From: Lachnospiraceae bacterium | Lineage (GTDB): Bacteria > Bacillota > Clostridia > Lachnospirales > Lachnospiraceae | Reading direction: 5' to 3' | Length of the DNA: 19,016 nucleotides | Assembly (NCBI GenBank): GCA_017443685.1 | Contig: JAFSYD010000090.1 | Coordinates: forward strand, 1 to 19,016 | Shown: in pieces, positions 1-7,600 of the stretch | Layout: each line of letters opens with the position of its first letter | How positions within the stretch are numbered: the stretch's first letter is position 1 | The notes under the pieces: generated by a model | What the model was told of the DNA's origin: nothing | What the model saw: only the letters and a program-made list of their open reading frames with translations | Database searches by the model: none | Program-made: the position numbers and the translations under genes

Positions 1-118
1 AGACTTGCCGCACGGGATTGCGAATGTGGGTAGGATTGTGGGGCTCAAGACGTCCAGTGGACGTCTGCTTTGAGCCGACCGTAGCGGAGCGAAGAAGCGA
101 AGCACGGAACAATCCGTG
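1..118. repeat. Hairpin-rich intergenic repeat-like element, probably cut by the window edge
   Basis: No gene is visible here, but the DNA is strongly self-complementary. Positions 48-56 and 58-66 form a perfect 9-bp inverted repeat around G57, enclosed by 42-47 paired with 71-76. A second hairpin pairs 103-108 with 113-118. An alternative long-range helix pairs 33-39 (GGATTGT) with 109-115 (ACAATCC). The purine-rich stretch 80-102 sits between the hairpins. Similar sequences around the GACGTC palindrome seem familiar to me from Lachnospiraceae intergenic regions, but I cannot verify that here. It could be the end of an upstream transcript or a dispersed repeat. Confidence 0.45.
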
Positions 119-207
119 AATCACCTTTTGACCCTCAAATCATTATAACACAAAAAAACGCTATTCCAACCTTTACAGACGATATGATCGTACAGATATA
201 TCGCAAA

Positions 208-282
208 TTGTAAACTACTTGTAAACAACCGCCCCAAATCCGTTTACAAATAATTACTCTTTCGTTTACGAACCGTTTACAA
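208..282. promoter_or_regulatory. Phased array of TTGTAAAC/GTTTACAA operator-like sites
   Basis: Five copies of one short motif lie in 75 bp of intergenic DNA. TTGTAAAC occurs at 208-215 and 219-226, 11 bp apart. The opposite orientation, GTTTAC, occurs at 242-247, 264-269 and 275-280, with spacings of 22 and 11 bp. All spacings within each group are multiples of 11 bp, so the sites face the same side of the helix, as expected for cooperative regulator binding. The + strand copies (TCCGTTTAC, TTCGTTTAC, ACCGTTTAC) fit most of the LytTR half-site consensus, and 22 bp is close to LytTR direct-repeat spacing; that identification is only a guess. The array lies upstream of the candidate promoter of the pilus operon. 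Confidence 0.5.
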
Positions 283-312
283 ACCACCCCGAAAAATTAA
301 CAGATTGTTTCT

Positions 313-341
313 TTGATTTTCTGCTTGACCTGCGGTATCAT
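313..341 (+). promoter_or_regulatory. Candidate sigma-A promoter of the pilus operon
   Basis: TTGATT at 313-318 is separated by 17 bp from TATCAT at 336-341. These match four of six and five of six consensus bases for the -35 and -10 boxes. The predicted start near 348 would give a leader of about 185 nt before the first gene at 532. The position 31 bp downstream of the operator-like array is compatible with activation. Confidence 0.35.
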
Positions 342-345
342 AAAT

Positions 346-396
346 GCACCGGCAATTCTGATCGATGGATCTCACCGCCGGTGCTCTGTGTTTTTT
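346..396 (+). promoter_or_regulatory. Terminator-like hairpin in the pilus operon leader (possible attenuator)
   Basis: GCACCGGC at 346-353 pairs perfectly with GCCGGTGC at 377-384, with a 23-nt loop, and a run of six T follows at 391-396. This resembles an intrinsic terminator placed between promoter and first gene. Further small hairpins follow at 430-453 (bulged stem) and 464-486 (TGCGC/GCGCA). I do not recognise a known riboswitch class. The loop is long and the T run is six bases away from the stem, so termination is uncertain. Confidence 0.3.
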
Positions 397-531
397 CATG
401 ACAGGATTTGCTTACGTTTTTTCCCAACCCGTAACCTTGCAGCCATCGGTACGCTTATGTATTTGCGCGCTAAAAAGGAGAGCGCAGAGCTGTTTTAAGC
501 GCACCGCACAAAAGAAAGGAGAACCACACTT

Positions 532-723
532 ATGCAGGACATACTCAAGGAATATGGCCCCGCGATCATCACATTGATCGTCACCGTCGCGCTGATCGGC
601 ATTTTGTCGGCACTGATCGAAAGTGAAACCGTAAAAGGAGCTTTCGAAAGTCTCGTCAAAAATTTTTACAACTTAGCCAACAGCGCCGCTCACATCCCTG
701 CGACCACCGGCACGGGCAACTAA
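532..723 (+). CDS. Tiny Flp-like pilin, leaderless (63 aa)
   Basis: This is probably the major or first pilin of the locus. The protein starts MQDILKEYGPAIITLIV and has one hydrophobic helix (about residues 9-28) followed by a short soluble tail. The Glu7-Tyr8-Gly9 followed by a hydrophobic stretch resembles the mature N-terminus of Flp pilins (family pattern EYGLIAAL), where Glu-Tyr are residues +5/+6 of the processed protein. No leader can precede it: the in-frame stop at 496-498 is followed by 11 codons with no ATG, GTG or TTG. A strong ribosome site (AAAGGAG, about 516-522) supports this start. It lies 13 nt upstream of the ATPase gene. The pilin role is inferred from sequence pattern and operon; alternatively it is a small membrane subunit of the machine. 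Confidence 0.7.
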   Translation: MQDILKEYGPAIITLIVTVALIGILSALIESETVKGAFESLVKNFYNLANSAAHIPATTGTGN

Positions 724-736
724 GGAGGCATGCTCT

Positions 737-2011
737 ATGTACACGAATGTTTTGAACATCGACGAAACGGAAGAATACTTCGGTCCCCTCTATCCTTATG
801 TCTGCGATGACGCGATCACGGACATTGATTACAACGGCACCGACGTATGGCTGACAAACTGTGAAAACAGCCGTTTTAAAAGCCCGCTTGTGCTGCCAAC
901 GGATTTTGTCGAGCAATTCACCCAGCGCGTTGCGAACTCTGTCAGCAAGCCCTTTCACAAACAGTCTCCCGTCCTCGAAGCGGAGACGAACCGTCTGCGT
1001 ATCACCATCGTCCACGAATCGGTCGCGATCTCGGGACGCTCGATCTGCATCCGCAAATCACTCCCCTACGTACGCATGACCGAAGAGGGGATGCTGCGTG
1101 ACGGCTATTGTTCCCGGGAAATCCTGACCCTGTTAAAGAACTGCGTCCGTGCCAAGAAGAACATCGTCTTCTGCGGTGAACCGGGTGTCGGGAAGACGGA
1201 ATGCGCCAAATTTTTCACCCAGTACATTCCCGACAACGAGCGCATCATCACGGTTGAAGACACGCGCGAGCTGCATCTGTCCGATATCAAGGGCGGCGAC
1301 TGCATCGAGCTTAAGGTAAACGACCAGATGGATTATTCGCAGGCGATCAAAACCTGCCTGCGTCTGAATCCGAAATGGATGATGCTCTCGGAATCCCGAT
1401 CGGTCGAGGTGGTAAAGCTGCTCGAAGGCTTTTCCACGGGTGTTCATGGGCTGACGACGTTGCACACGGATGACGTGAGAAAGGTACCTGACAGGATCCT
1501 TAATATGAGCGGTCAGAGCCGCAATGAGAACCGTATGGAAAATGACATATACAGCTTCATCGATCTTGCCGTTTTGATCCGCAGGAAGGAATATACCGAT
1601 TCCGGCGGCAATCTGAAGGTGAAGCGGTTCATTGACCAGGTCTGCTTTTTTTCGCGCCGGGACCATAAGAATTACACCGATATGATCGTGGAGGACGGCG
1701 AGATACTTTCCTGCGGCCTGCCCGATCGGCTGCGTGAGGATCTGTCCGCCGTCGGGATCGCCGATCCGCTTTTTGACCGCGAAGACGAGATCCTGCGTAT
1801 TGCAGCCGGCGGCCTTACGCTGACCAGCGAGCGCGGCAGCGACGAGCGTACGCGAACCGGTGAGGATATCATGACAGGCGGGGACATCATGACCGGGGAT
1901 AGCTCCTTCGGAAAAAACGCCAAAAACGATCTTATCGCACCGAATGAGCACACTGTGATCGGTATCAGAGAAAGGGGGACATACCGTGGGTATCAGGCGT
2001 TTGTCGGATGA
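737..2011 (+). CDS. tadA: TadA/CpaF-family secretion ATPase
   Basis: This is the cytoplasmic hexameric ATPase expected to power assembly of the pilus-like machine encoded downstream. The P-loop GEPGVGKT is at residues 147-154, followed by the Asp box (ERIITVEDTREL, about 179-190), a Walker B region ending SESR with Glu219, and the His box (GVHGLTTLHTDD). The order and spacing are those of the type II/IV secretion ATPase superfamily, CpaF/TadA branch. The Walker B is odd: the usual Gly before Glu is Ser, although the Glu and Arg are kept. The last 50 or so residues form a non-conserved tail with a small internal duplication (GEDIMTG then GDIMTG). The start follows AAGGAGG at 722-728. The gene's last 26 nt overlap the start of the platform gene, indicating translational coupling. 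Confidence 0.93.
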   Translation: MYTNVLNIDETEEYFGPLYPYVCDDAITDIDYNGTDVWLTNCENSRFKSPLVLPTDFVEQFTQRVANSVSKPFHKQSPVLEAETNRLRITIVHESVAISGRSICIRKSLPYVRMTEEGMLRDGYCSREILTLLKNCVRAKKNIVFCGEPGVGKTECAKFFTQYIPDNERIITVEDTRELHLSDIKGGDCIELKVNDQMDYSQAIKTCLRLNPKWMMLSESRSVEVVKLLEGFSTGVHGLTTLHTDDVRKVPDRILNMSGQSRNENRMENDIYSFIDLAVLIRRKEYTDSGGNLKVKRFIDQVCFFSRRDHKNYTDMIVEDGEILSCGLPDRLREDLSAVGIADPLFDREDEILRIAAGGLTLTSERGSDERTRTGEDIMTGGDIMTGDSSFGKNAKNDLIAPNEHTVIGIRERGTYRGYQAFVG

Positions 2012-3323
2012 ACTGGAAAAATATGGTTATGTGTTTTCCCTGCGCCGCTCTGCCCTTCTTTACGGTACGATGTTCCTCTGCATCTTCGCACTCGGACGCT
2101 TTTTTGCCCTACACCTTACGGCACTGCTTGTCCTTTTTGCCTACAGTCTGATCCTGCTGCCGTTTTTCATCCGCAGCATATTGAAGAACCGTTACCACCA
2201 GAAGCGTTTTTCGGATCTCAACATCTATATGGAGCAGTTTCTTTATTCCTTTCAGAAATCGGGAAAGATCCTGACCACTTTAGAGGATATGCTGCTGATC
2301 TTTGAAAACGGGCATATGCGAAAAACCATAGAACAGGCCAGAGACCACATTCTCTTTACCTTTAACGAAAGCCGTGTGGAGAAAAATGCCCTCGCCATCA
2401 TCGAAGAGGCCTACCCGTACGACGGTCTTAAGACAATGCACCGTTTCGCGTATTCGACGGAGGTCTTAGGCGGCGATTACGAGGACTCCATTCTGCTTTT
2501 GCTGGAAGCCAGACGGATGTGGGCGGATCGCGTCTATGTCCTGCAACAGGAACAAAAGGTGAAGCGGCGGGAGGTTTTCCTGTCGATCGCCGTATCGCTT
2601 CTGCTATGCTCCATGATCTTTTTGATCTCCTCGCGGCTTGAGGTTGACGTCGCGGCACATCCCATCGTTCAGGTGATCACCACCCTTGTTCTGATGTCGG
2701 ATATGTGGATCTTCTATATCGCGGACAAAAGGCTTACCGTCGGATTTGTCGAAAGCGACCATACAAATGACGCCGAAATGGTGGAGCGCTACCGGCGAAT
2801 GAAACGCTACAGCGACAAAAATCCCATTGAGCGGCTTGCCAGGCGCGCAGCAAAGAAAACGCTGTCGCGGGAGCTTGAAAAGCAGTTCCCCAACTGGCTG
2901 ATGGAGGTCTCCCTCCTGCTGCAGACCGAAAATGTTTCCGTCGCGATCACGCGCTCCTATGAGCTGGCACCGGAATTGTTAAAACCACCCTTACAGGAAT
3001 TCCTTTTGGAGATAGCGGAAAAGCCGGATGAAATGGCACCCTATCTGCATTTTCTCGATGAATTCGCTCTTCCGGAGGTACGTTCTTCGATGAAAATGCT
3101 CTACTCCCTGTCCTCCGGAACCGGCGGCAACGCGCGCGGACAGATCGCCGACATCATCCGGCGCAGCCAGCAGCTTTTAGACAAATCGGAGAAATTAAAA
3201 AACGAAGACTCTCTCGCCGGAATGTACGCTCTGTTTCTGGCACCGCAGCTGACCGGCGGATGCAAGCTGCTCGTCGATATGGTTCTGTTACTCGTTTTAT
3301 ACTTAAAAGAAAGCCTGTGGTAA
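1986..3323 (+). CDS. Fused TadB/TadC-like inner-membrane platform protein
   Basis: This is the membrane platform on which the ATPase acts during pilus assembly or secretion. The 445-residue protein has two N-terminal membrane segments (about 23-41 and 43-63), a charged helical cytoplasmic region (70-195), two more membrane segments (197-215 and 226-246), a second helical cytoplasmic region (255-405), and a C-terminal hydrophobic hairpin (411-440). This duplicated arrangement is what TadB plus TadC would give if joined, or a GspF-type platform with two T2SSF domains. Sequence conservation is weak, and the call rests on topology and on position directly after the ATPase. A GTG start is supported by AAAGGGGG eight bases upstream; translation begins inside the ATPase gene. 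Confidence 0.75.
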   Translation: MGIRRLSDELEKYGYVFSLRRSALLYGTMFLCIFALGRFFALHLTALLVLFAYSLILLPFFIRSILKNRYHQKRFSDLNIYMEQFLYSFQKSGKILTTLEDMLLIFENGHMRKTIEQARDHILFTFNESRVEKNALAIIEEAYPYDGLKTMHRFAYSTEVLGGDYEDSILLLLEARRMWADRVYVLQQEQKVKRREVFLSIAVSLLLCSMIFLISSRLEVDVAAHPIVQVITTLVLMSDMWIFYIADKRLTVGFVESDHTNDAEMVERYRRMKRYSDKNPIERLARRAAKKTLSRELEKQFPNWLMEVSLLLQTENVSVAITRSYELAPELLKPPLQEFLLEIAEKPDEMAPYLHFLDEFALPEVRSSMKMLYSLSSGTGGNARGQIADIIRRSQQLLDKSEKLKNEDSLAGMYALFLAPQLTGGCKLLVDMVLLLVLYLKESLW

Positions 3324-3327
3324 ATCT

Positions 3328-3663
3328 ATGGATACGATCTTAAAGACCTTTGTCAGTATGTTTTTTCTTCTTCTTTTACTTTTTCTGGGCGCAAATCTGA
3401 TCTCCGCCTCGATCGACGCAAGGAATGCCCAGGCCATGCTTGCGGACGCCGTTTCGGAGATCGAAGCTTCCAACTGTGCCGCCTCCGTGATCGGTGAATG
3501 GCAGAAGGTAGCCACGCAGCATGACTATGTATTAGCCGTCTCTTCCATCTCACATTCCGATACGTCGGAAAAACGCTATGCCACGGCGACGCTGACCTAC
3601 ACATATGAGATCCCGCTTTTGTCTTTTACGGATGAACACGTTTTGCGTGCGCAGGTGAGGTAG
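3328..3663 (+). CDS. TadE-like pseudopilin (111 aa), leaderless
   Basis: This is a likely minor pilin. A short N-terminus (MDTILKTF) leads into a very hydrophobic helix (about 8-27), an amphipathic extension containing DARNAQAMLADAVSEIE, and a small C-terminal domain rich in beta-strand residues (YATATLTYTYEIPLL). This architecture is that of TadE/TadF-type pseudopilins. The DAR-x-A-L-DAV-E pattern recurs just after the membrane helix of the 1462-aa protease of the same operon, suggesting a shared module. It begins four bases after the platform gene with no convincing ribosome site, so it probably depends on translational coupling. The nearest in-frame stop upstream is 3304-3306 and no start codon lies between, so no longer N-terminus is possible. 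Confidence 0.65.
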   Translation: MDTILKTFVSMFFLLLLLFLGANLISASIDARNAQAMLADAVSEIEASNCAASVIGEWQKVATQHDYVLAVSSISHSDTSEKRYATATLTYTYEIPLLSFTDEHVLRAQVR

Positions 3664-3720
3664 TCTCGGCGCAGTCCCGTTTCGTCTCCGGTTGATCCCA
3701 AATCAGGAAAGGAGCACCTT

Positions 3721-3867
3721 ATGAAAGAATTGTCCCTGGAATACGGAAGCCTCGCGCTTTCGGCTATCGGCGGCGCAGCCGTATTTATTATCATAGCCGC
3801 AGCCTTTTTATCGAAGGACGGCCTCTTTGCCGCACTTGTCACCCGTTGTATGGCTTTCTGGTTTTAG
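3721..3867 (+). CDS. Tiny hydrophobic Flp-like protein (48 aa)
   Basis: A 48-codon gene begins MKELSLEYGSLALSAIGG, continues as a Gly/Ala/Ile-rich hydrophobic helix (about 11-31), and ends in a short hydrophobic tail. Glu7-Tyr8-Gly9 occupy exactly the same positions as in the 63-aa protein at 532-723, supporting a common family. The ribosome site AAAGGAG lies seven bases upstream and is one of the strongest in the operon. The reading frame upstream is closed by the stop of the preceding pseudopilin gene (3661-3663), and none of the 19 intervening codons is a start, so it has no leader peptide. Eight bases separate it from the next start. It is probably a pilin or minor subunit; function inferred only. 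Confidence 0.65.
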   Translation: MKELSLEYGSLALSAIGGAAVFIIIAAAFLSKDGLFAALVTRCMAFWF

Positions 3868-3875
3868 GTGAAAAA

Positions 3876-4523
3876 ATGTCACAGCTGATCACACATTATG
3901 CGCAAAGCGCGATCGTCTTTGTAACCGTATTTTTGATTTTTGCCCTGCTGTTCGCTGTTTTTCCGAAAGAGGCTTGGACAGATGCCTACCGTGCCGGGGA
4001 CGGGATCTCCGACAATCCCGATCCTTCGGGAAGTACGGGGACTGACAATGGCAGCGCCGGTTCGCCGGCCGGAGCTTCCGGTGATACCCCCGTCAATGAC
4101 AGTGCCGGTTCACCGGCCGGTACATCAGAAGGATCGAATATCACCTCGCCTTTATCAGCGATGCACGCTGCAACGCCCGCCCCGAAGCCGGGCATTGCGG
4201 ACATTACCGTTGCCGTCGGGCAGCCGGTTGCGTTAACGGATCTTGTCACGGCAGACGGCAGCCCCTTATCCGCCTCCGGCAGCCGGTACACCATCACTCT
4301 TCACGATGCAATATGGCTCGGCGAAGACGGAAGCCGGCCGGACGCATCGCTTATGAATCCCGATGCATCCCCCGGAAATGATGCTCCCGTTACCTTATCC
4401 GGCAATATGCTTACCTTCCCGCACCCCGGCATCTACCGTATCCGGATCACGGTCGGGGATACCGCCGGCTTTACCACCACGGCATATCTGTATTGCCATG
4501 CCGTAAGAAAGGGGTTTTCATAA
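3876..4523 (+). CDS. Membrane-anchored Ig-like surface protein of the pilus operon (215 aa)
   Basis: The N-terminus MSQLITHYAQSAIVFVTVF aligns without gaps with the tiny Flp-like proteins of this operon, with His7-Tyr8-Ala9 replacing Glu-Tyr-Gly, and leads into a membrane helix (about 13-30). A low-complexity Gly/Ser/Pro/Asp linker follows (about 38-100), containing an imperfect duplicated SAGSPAG block. The C-terminal 110 residues look like a beta-sandwich, ending PGIYRIRITVGDTAGFTTTAY, similar in style to bacterial Ig-like/PKD domains. There is no LPXTG sorting signal. It may be a pilin-anchored adhesin or minor pilin. I chose the ATG at 3876 because AGGTG lies six bases before it; an upstream TTG (3846) inside the preceding gene lacks a ribosome site. 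Confidence 0.7.
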   Translation: MSQLITHYAQSAIVFVTVFLIFALLFAVFPKEAWTDAYRAGDGISDNPDPSGSTGTDNGSAGSPAGASGDTPVNDSAGSPAGTSEGSNITSPLSAMHAATPAPKPGIADITVAVGQPVALTDLVTADGSPLSASGSRYTITLHDAIWLGEDGSRPDASLMNPDASPGNDAPVTLSGNMLTFPHPGIYRIRITVGDTAGFTTTAYLYCHAVRKGFS

Positions 4524-4527
4524 CGTT

Positions 4528-4632
4528 ATGGAAGAAGTTGTAAAAGAGCTCGGTCAGAGCATCATTGAAGCCGTCATCGGGTTCGGCCTTTGTATCATCG
4601 CGGCGACGGCATTATCGCTCATCTGTATATAA
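4528..4632 (+). CDS. Tiny hydrophobic Flp-like protein (34 aa)
   Basis: A 34-codon frame encodes MEEVVKELGQSIIEAVIGF followed by a hydrophobic helix to the C-terminus. Glu7-Leu8-Gly9 fall in register with Glu7-Tyr8-Gly9 of the proteins at 532-723 and 3721-3867, and Gln10-Ser11 match the Ig-like protein at 3876. That pattern, plus its position in a gap between two coupled genes, argues that it is real although very short. The ribosome site is weak and distant (AAAGGGG about 13 bases upstream), so translation probably depends on the preceding gene, which ends four bases earlier. An in-frame stop at 4504-4506 with no start in between rules out a leader. Likely a minor pilin or small membrane subunit. 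Confidence 0.55.
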   Translation: MEEVVKELGQSIIEAVIGFGLCIIAATALSLICI

Positions 4633-4636
4633 AGTG

Positions 4637-4643
4637 AAAGGAA
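4637..4643 (+). promoter_or_regulatory. Ribosome binding site fixing the TTG start of the protease gene
   Basis: AAAGGAA sits six bases before TTG at 4650. The in-frame stop TGA at 4635-4637 overlaps it, and no other start lies between, so the long frame must begin at this TTG. Confidence 0.7.
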
Positions 4644-4649
4644 TCCATT

Positions 4650-7600
4650 TTGAAACAGATCATATACACCTTATCCGGCGCCATGCTTTGCGTGCTTTTG
4701 TTTGCTGCGCTGTTATCCGTCGATGCCCGCGCCGTCCGTGAAAATGAAATACGAACCGCTCTTTCCGACGCCGTGGAGGAAGCCGTCGAAGAGGTGCATC
4801 TTGCCGCCATCGATCACCGTCTTACGGACGAAGAGCTTATTGCGTTGTTTACCCAGCTGCTTTTATCGCGCATCAATGTAAAGGGCGATGCCGGCGGCGC
4901 CGGTGATCCGAATTTTGCGCTCACCGTGGATATTGCCGGCGCGGATGCCGAAAAGGGCCTTCTTTTCGCACACATAAAAGAAACCTTCACCTACCCGAAC
5001 GGAAAGACGGGCACGATCGAAGATACCGCAAAGCTTCTCGTGGAACAGGAAGGCACGCGGGGCATGCACACGGTCACCTATATGCATACGGACGCGGCGG
5101 TACTGCAGAGCGAAAAGACAGGGAAACGGCTGCATCAGATCATCAAGATCTATCAGACCGAAGACGGACAGGATCCGCCGACCCCCGCCGGGGACTGGGT
5201 ACTCCTTACGCAAGGAACCGACGGGAACCTGACGTATATCCCGAGGGAAGAAGCCCTGCATACGCAAGGGATCCGGGTGTCCGGCTCCGCGGGATTTTAC
5301 CCCTCCCCCGAGCTGCACTCCCATAACGGGGAATATGCTTTGCCGGATACAGAAGATGTTCTCTCCGATTTTATTGACGAGGTGAACGCAGTCAATAAAG
5401 AAACAGGTGCCGATGGCAATGACGATGACAACGACGACACCTCGGTCAGCGGTAACAACCGAGGCAGCGACGATGATAGCGATAACAGCCATCCCATCCT
5501 TGTCGCCGTCATCGATACCGGCGTTGACCCTGCCCTGCCAAACGATCCAGCAAGCCCCCTGTTCGGGCGCATCAGCAAAGCGGTCGATCCGCAGATCTCC
5601 GATACGGACGGTCACGGAAGCGCCATGGCGTCCATCATTGCCGGGCACACACCGGACAGCGTTATCCTGCTGCCGATAAAGGCCTTTCATGAAAGCGGCA
5701 GCGGTTCGATTGAGGCTGCCTGTGACGCAATGGAGGAAGCGCTTTCGGCCGGTGCATCCGTCATCAACCTTTCCTTTACCGGCATCGGCACATCCGAACG
5801 GATGCAGGCACTCATCCGCCGCGCCAATGAAAAGGGCTGTATCGTCATCGCTGCCGCCGGGAACGAAGGCGCGGATGTATCCGACTATGTTCCCGCCAAT
5901 ATCGCCGAAGCCATTACGATCGCCGCCGTAGAGGAAGACGGTACCCATCCCGCATACTCCAATTACGGCGCAGCCATCGACTTTGCCGCGGACGGACTGG
6001 CCCGCTTTCCCGGCTTGCCCGAAGACGATACGGACGATATCGCCTACTCCGGTACCTCGGTCGCGGCTGCCTATGCCTCCGCATATGCCGCCCTCCTGCT
6101 GTCCGCCGCGCCGGAGGAAGACATTGATGTATACGCGTCTTTTCTCGCTTCCGCGATAGATCTCGGTGATCCGGGACGGGACGACTGCTTCGGTCACGGC
6201 TATCTTTCCGGTGAAAAGCTGGTTCGCATAGCAAAAGAATACCTGGAAGATACGAAAAGGGAAGTCGACGAAGGCCCCACGCCGGAGATCGTTCCGGTCA
6301 CCTATGCCGGCAGCGATATCACGCTTACCCACGCCGCCTATCCGGTAAAAACAATGACCTATTCCACGACGGCACCGATCCAGATCAAGAACTTCGGCGC
6401 CGGCGCCTCCATCCGTGTTGCCTGGGATAACAGCAGCGGTTATAACCGCAACGGCGGCGTTACCGTAAGCTGCAACGGAACCGTCCAGGCAGGCGCCAAT
6501 TATATCGACGCGGTGTCGACGGACGGGAATTTTTCGGTTGCGCTTGGCAATTTCAATTTTTCGAGGAACGGCAATTACAATATGTCGCACGCCATCATTA
6601 TTTCCGTTACGCCCGGTACCAAACGCGGCTGGGTCTACCAGTATGCCCAGCAATACAAGATGGAAACGGCGGCCTATTCCTTTTCCACCAGCCCGGTCAA
6701 CTCGGATTACCTGTATGAACCGGTCGGCGGCTACAACTCCATGCAGGAGACCGCCGGAAGTCTGATCTTAACCTCACAGCCCGTCGCCTATTGGACGAGC
6801 GGCCCGGAACAGACCGTCATTCCCGCCCGCCCGAACGATGCTGCCGGCTGCACCCTCTTTGTGGCACCGAGCAAGGAAGGACGTTACTACACCAGCTACT
6901 ACGGCAGCTGGACGCCGAAGGCAACGATCGTCAATTATCACGGCAACGGAGGCACCACAACCGGCAACAGCCGGTATAAGATCGATGACGGATATTTCAC
7001 GTTTTATGACTTCAGCAGCAGCAGTAACCAGAAATACTTCAATAAGACAGCCACCCGTCCCGGTTATCTGTTCATGGGATGGAATACCAAAGCAGACGGG
7101 ACCGGCACCGATTTCCCCGTCGGACTTGATATGGAAGAATACACGCTCGCACACCAGGAGCTGGTCGTCACCATAGACATCTATGCGCAGTGGCGGATCG
7201 CCACCTATACCGTGCACTTTTCCGGTACACCGACTGCCGTACGCAGGAATAATATTTACGGGTACCCATACTCCACCGAACCGCAGGGGTATATGGCGGA
7301 TCAGGTGCTGATCTTTGGGAACAGCTATACACTAAACGCGAATGCGTTTACCCGAAACGGCTACCTCTTTTTGGGCTGGTCAACATCACCGACGGCAAAT
7401 TCCGCGACCTATGGCGACCGCGGCACGGTAAATAATATCATCTCCCCCGCAAGCGGCGTGTATGAGGTCACACTTTACGCGATCTGGCAGCCCATCACCT
7501 ACCGGATCCGCTACAACGCCAATGGCGTAAACGGCGGCAGCGCAGCGATACAGACCGGCACCTATGATACGGCGTTTTGGCTGTACGGCAACCCCTTTTA

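Noticed and set aside
397..455. Possible c-di-GMP riboswitch in the leader
   Set aside because: There is some superficial similarity around GTAACC and AGCCATCGGTAC, but the conserved core of the GEMM-I and class II aptamers is missing.
313..498. 61-codon frame in the leader of the pilus operon
   Set aside because: It has a non-ATG start with no ribosome site, overlaps the promoter and hairpins, and has an odd composition; it is more likely untranslated leader.
1133..1951. 272-codon minus-strand frame
   Set aside because: Antisense to the TadA ATPase, where Walker and His-box motifs prove the sense frame.
3846..3875. Upstream TTG start adding ten residues to the Ig-like protein
   Set aside because: It lies inside the preceding small gene without a ribosome site, whereas AGGTG precedes the ATG at 3876 and the shorter N-terminus aligns with the other small subunits.
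4863..6653. 596-codon open frame antisense to the protease gene
   Set aside because: It lies wholly within the subtilase coding region; its translation shows no recognisable domain and it has no ribosome site. The sense frame carries an intact catalytic triad.
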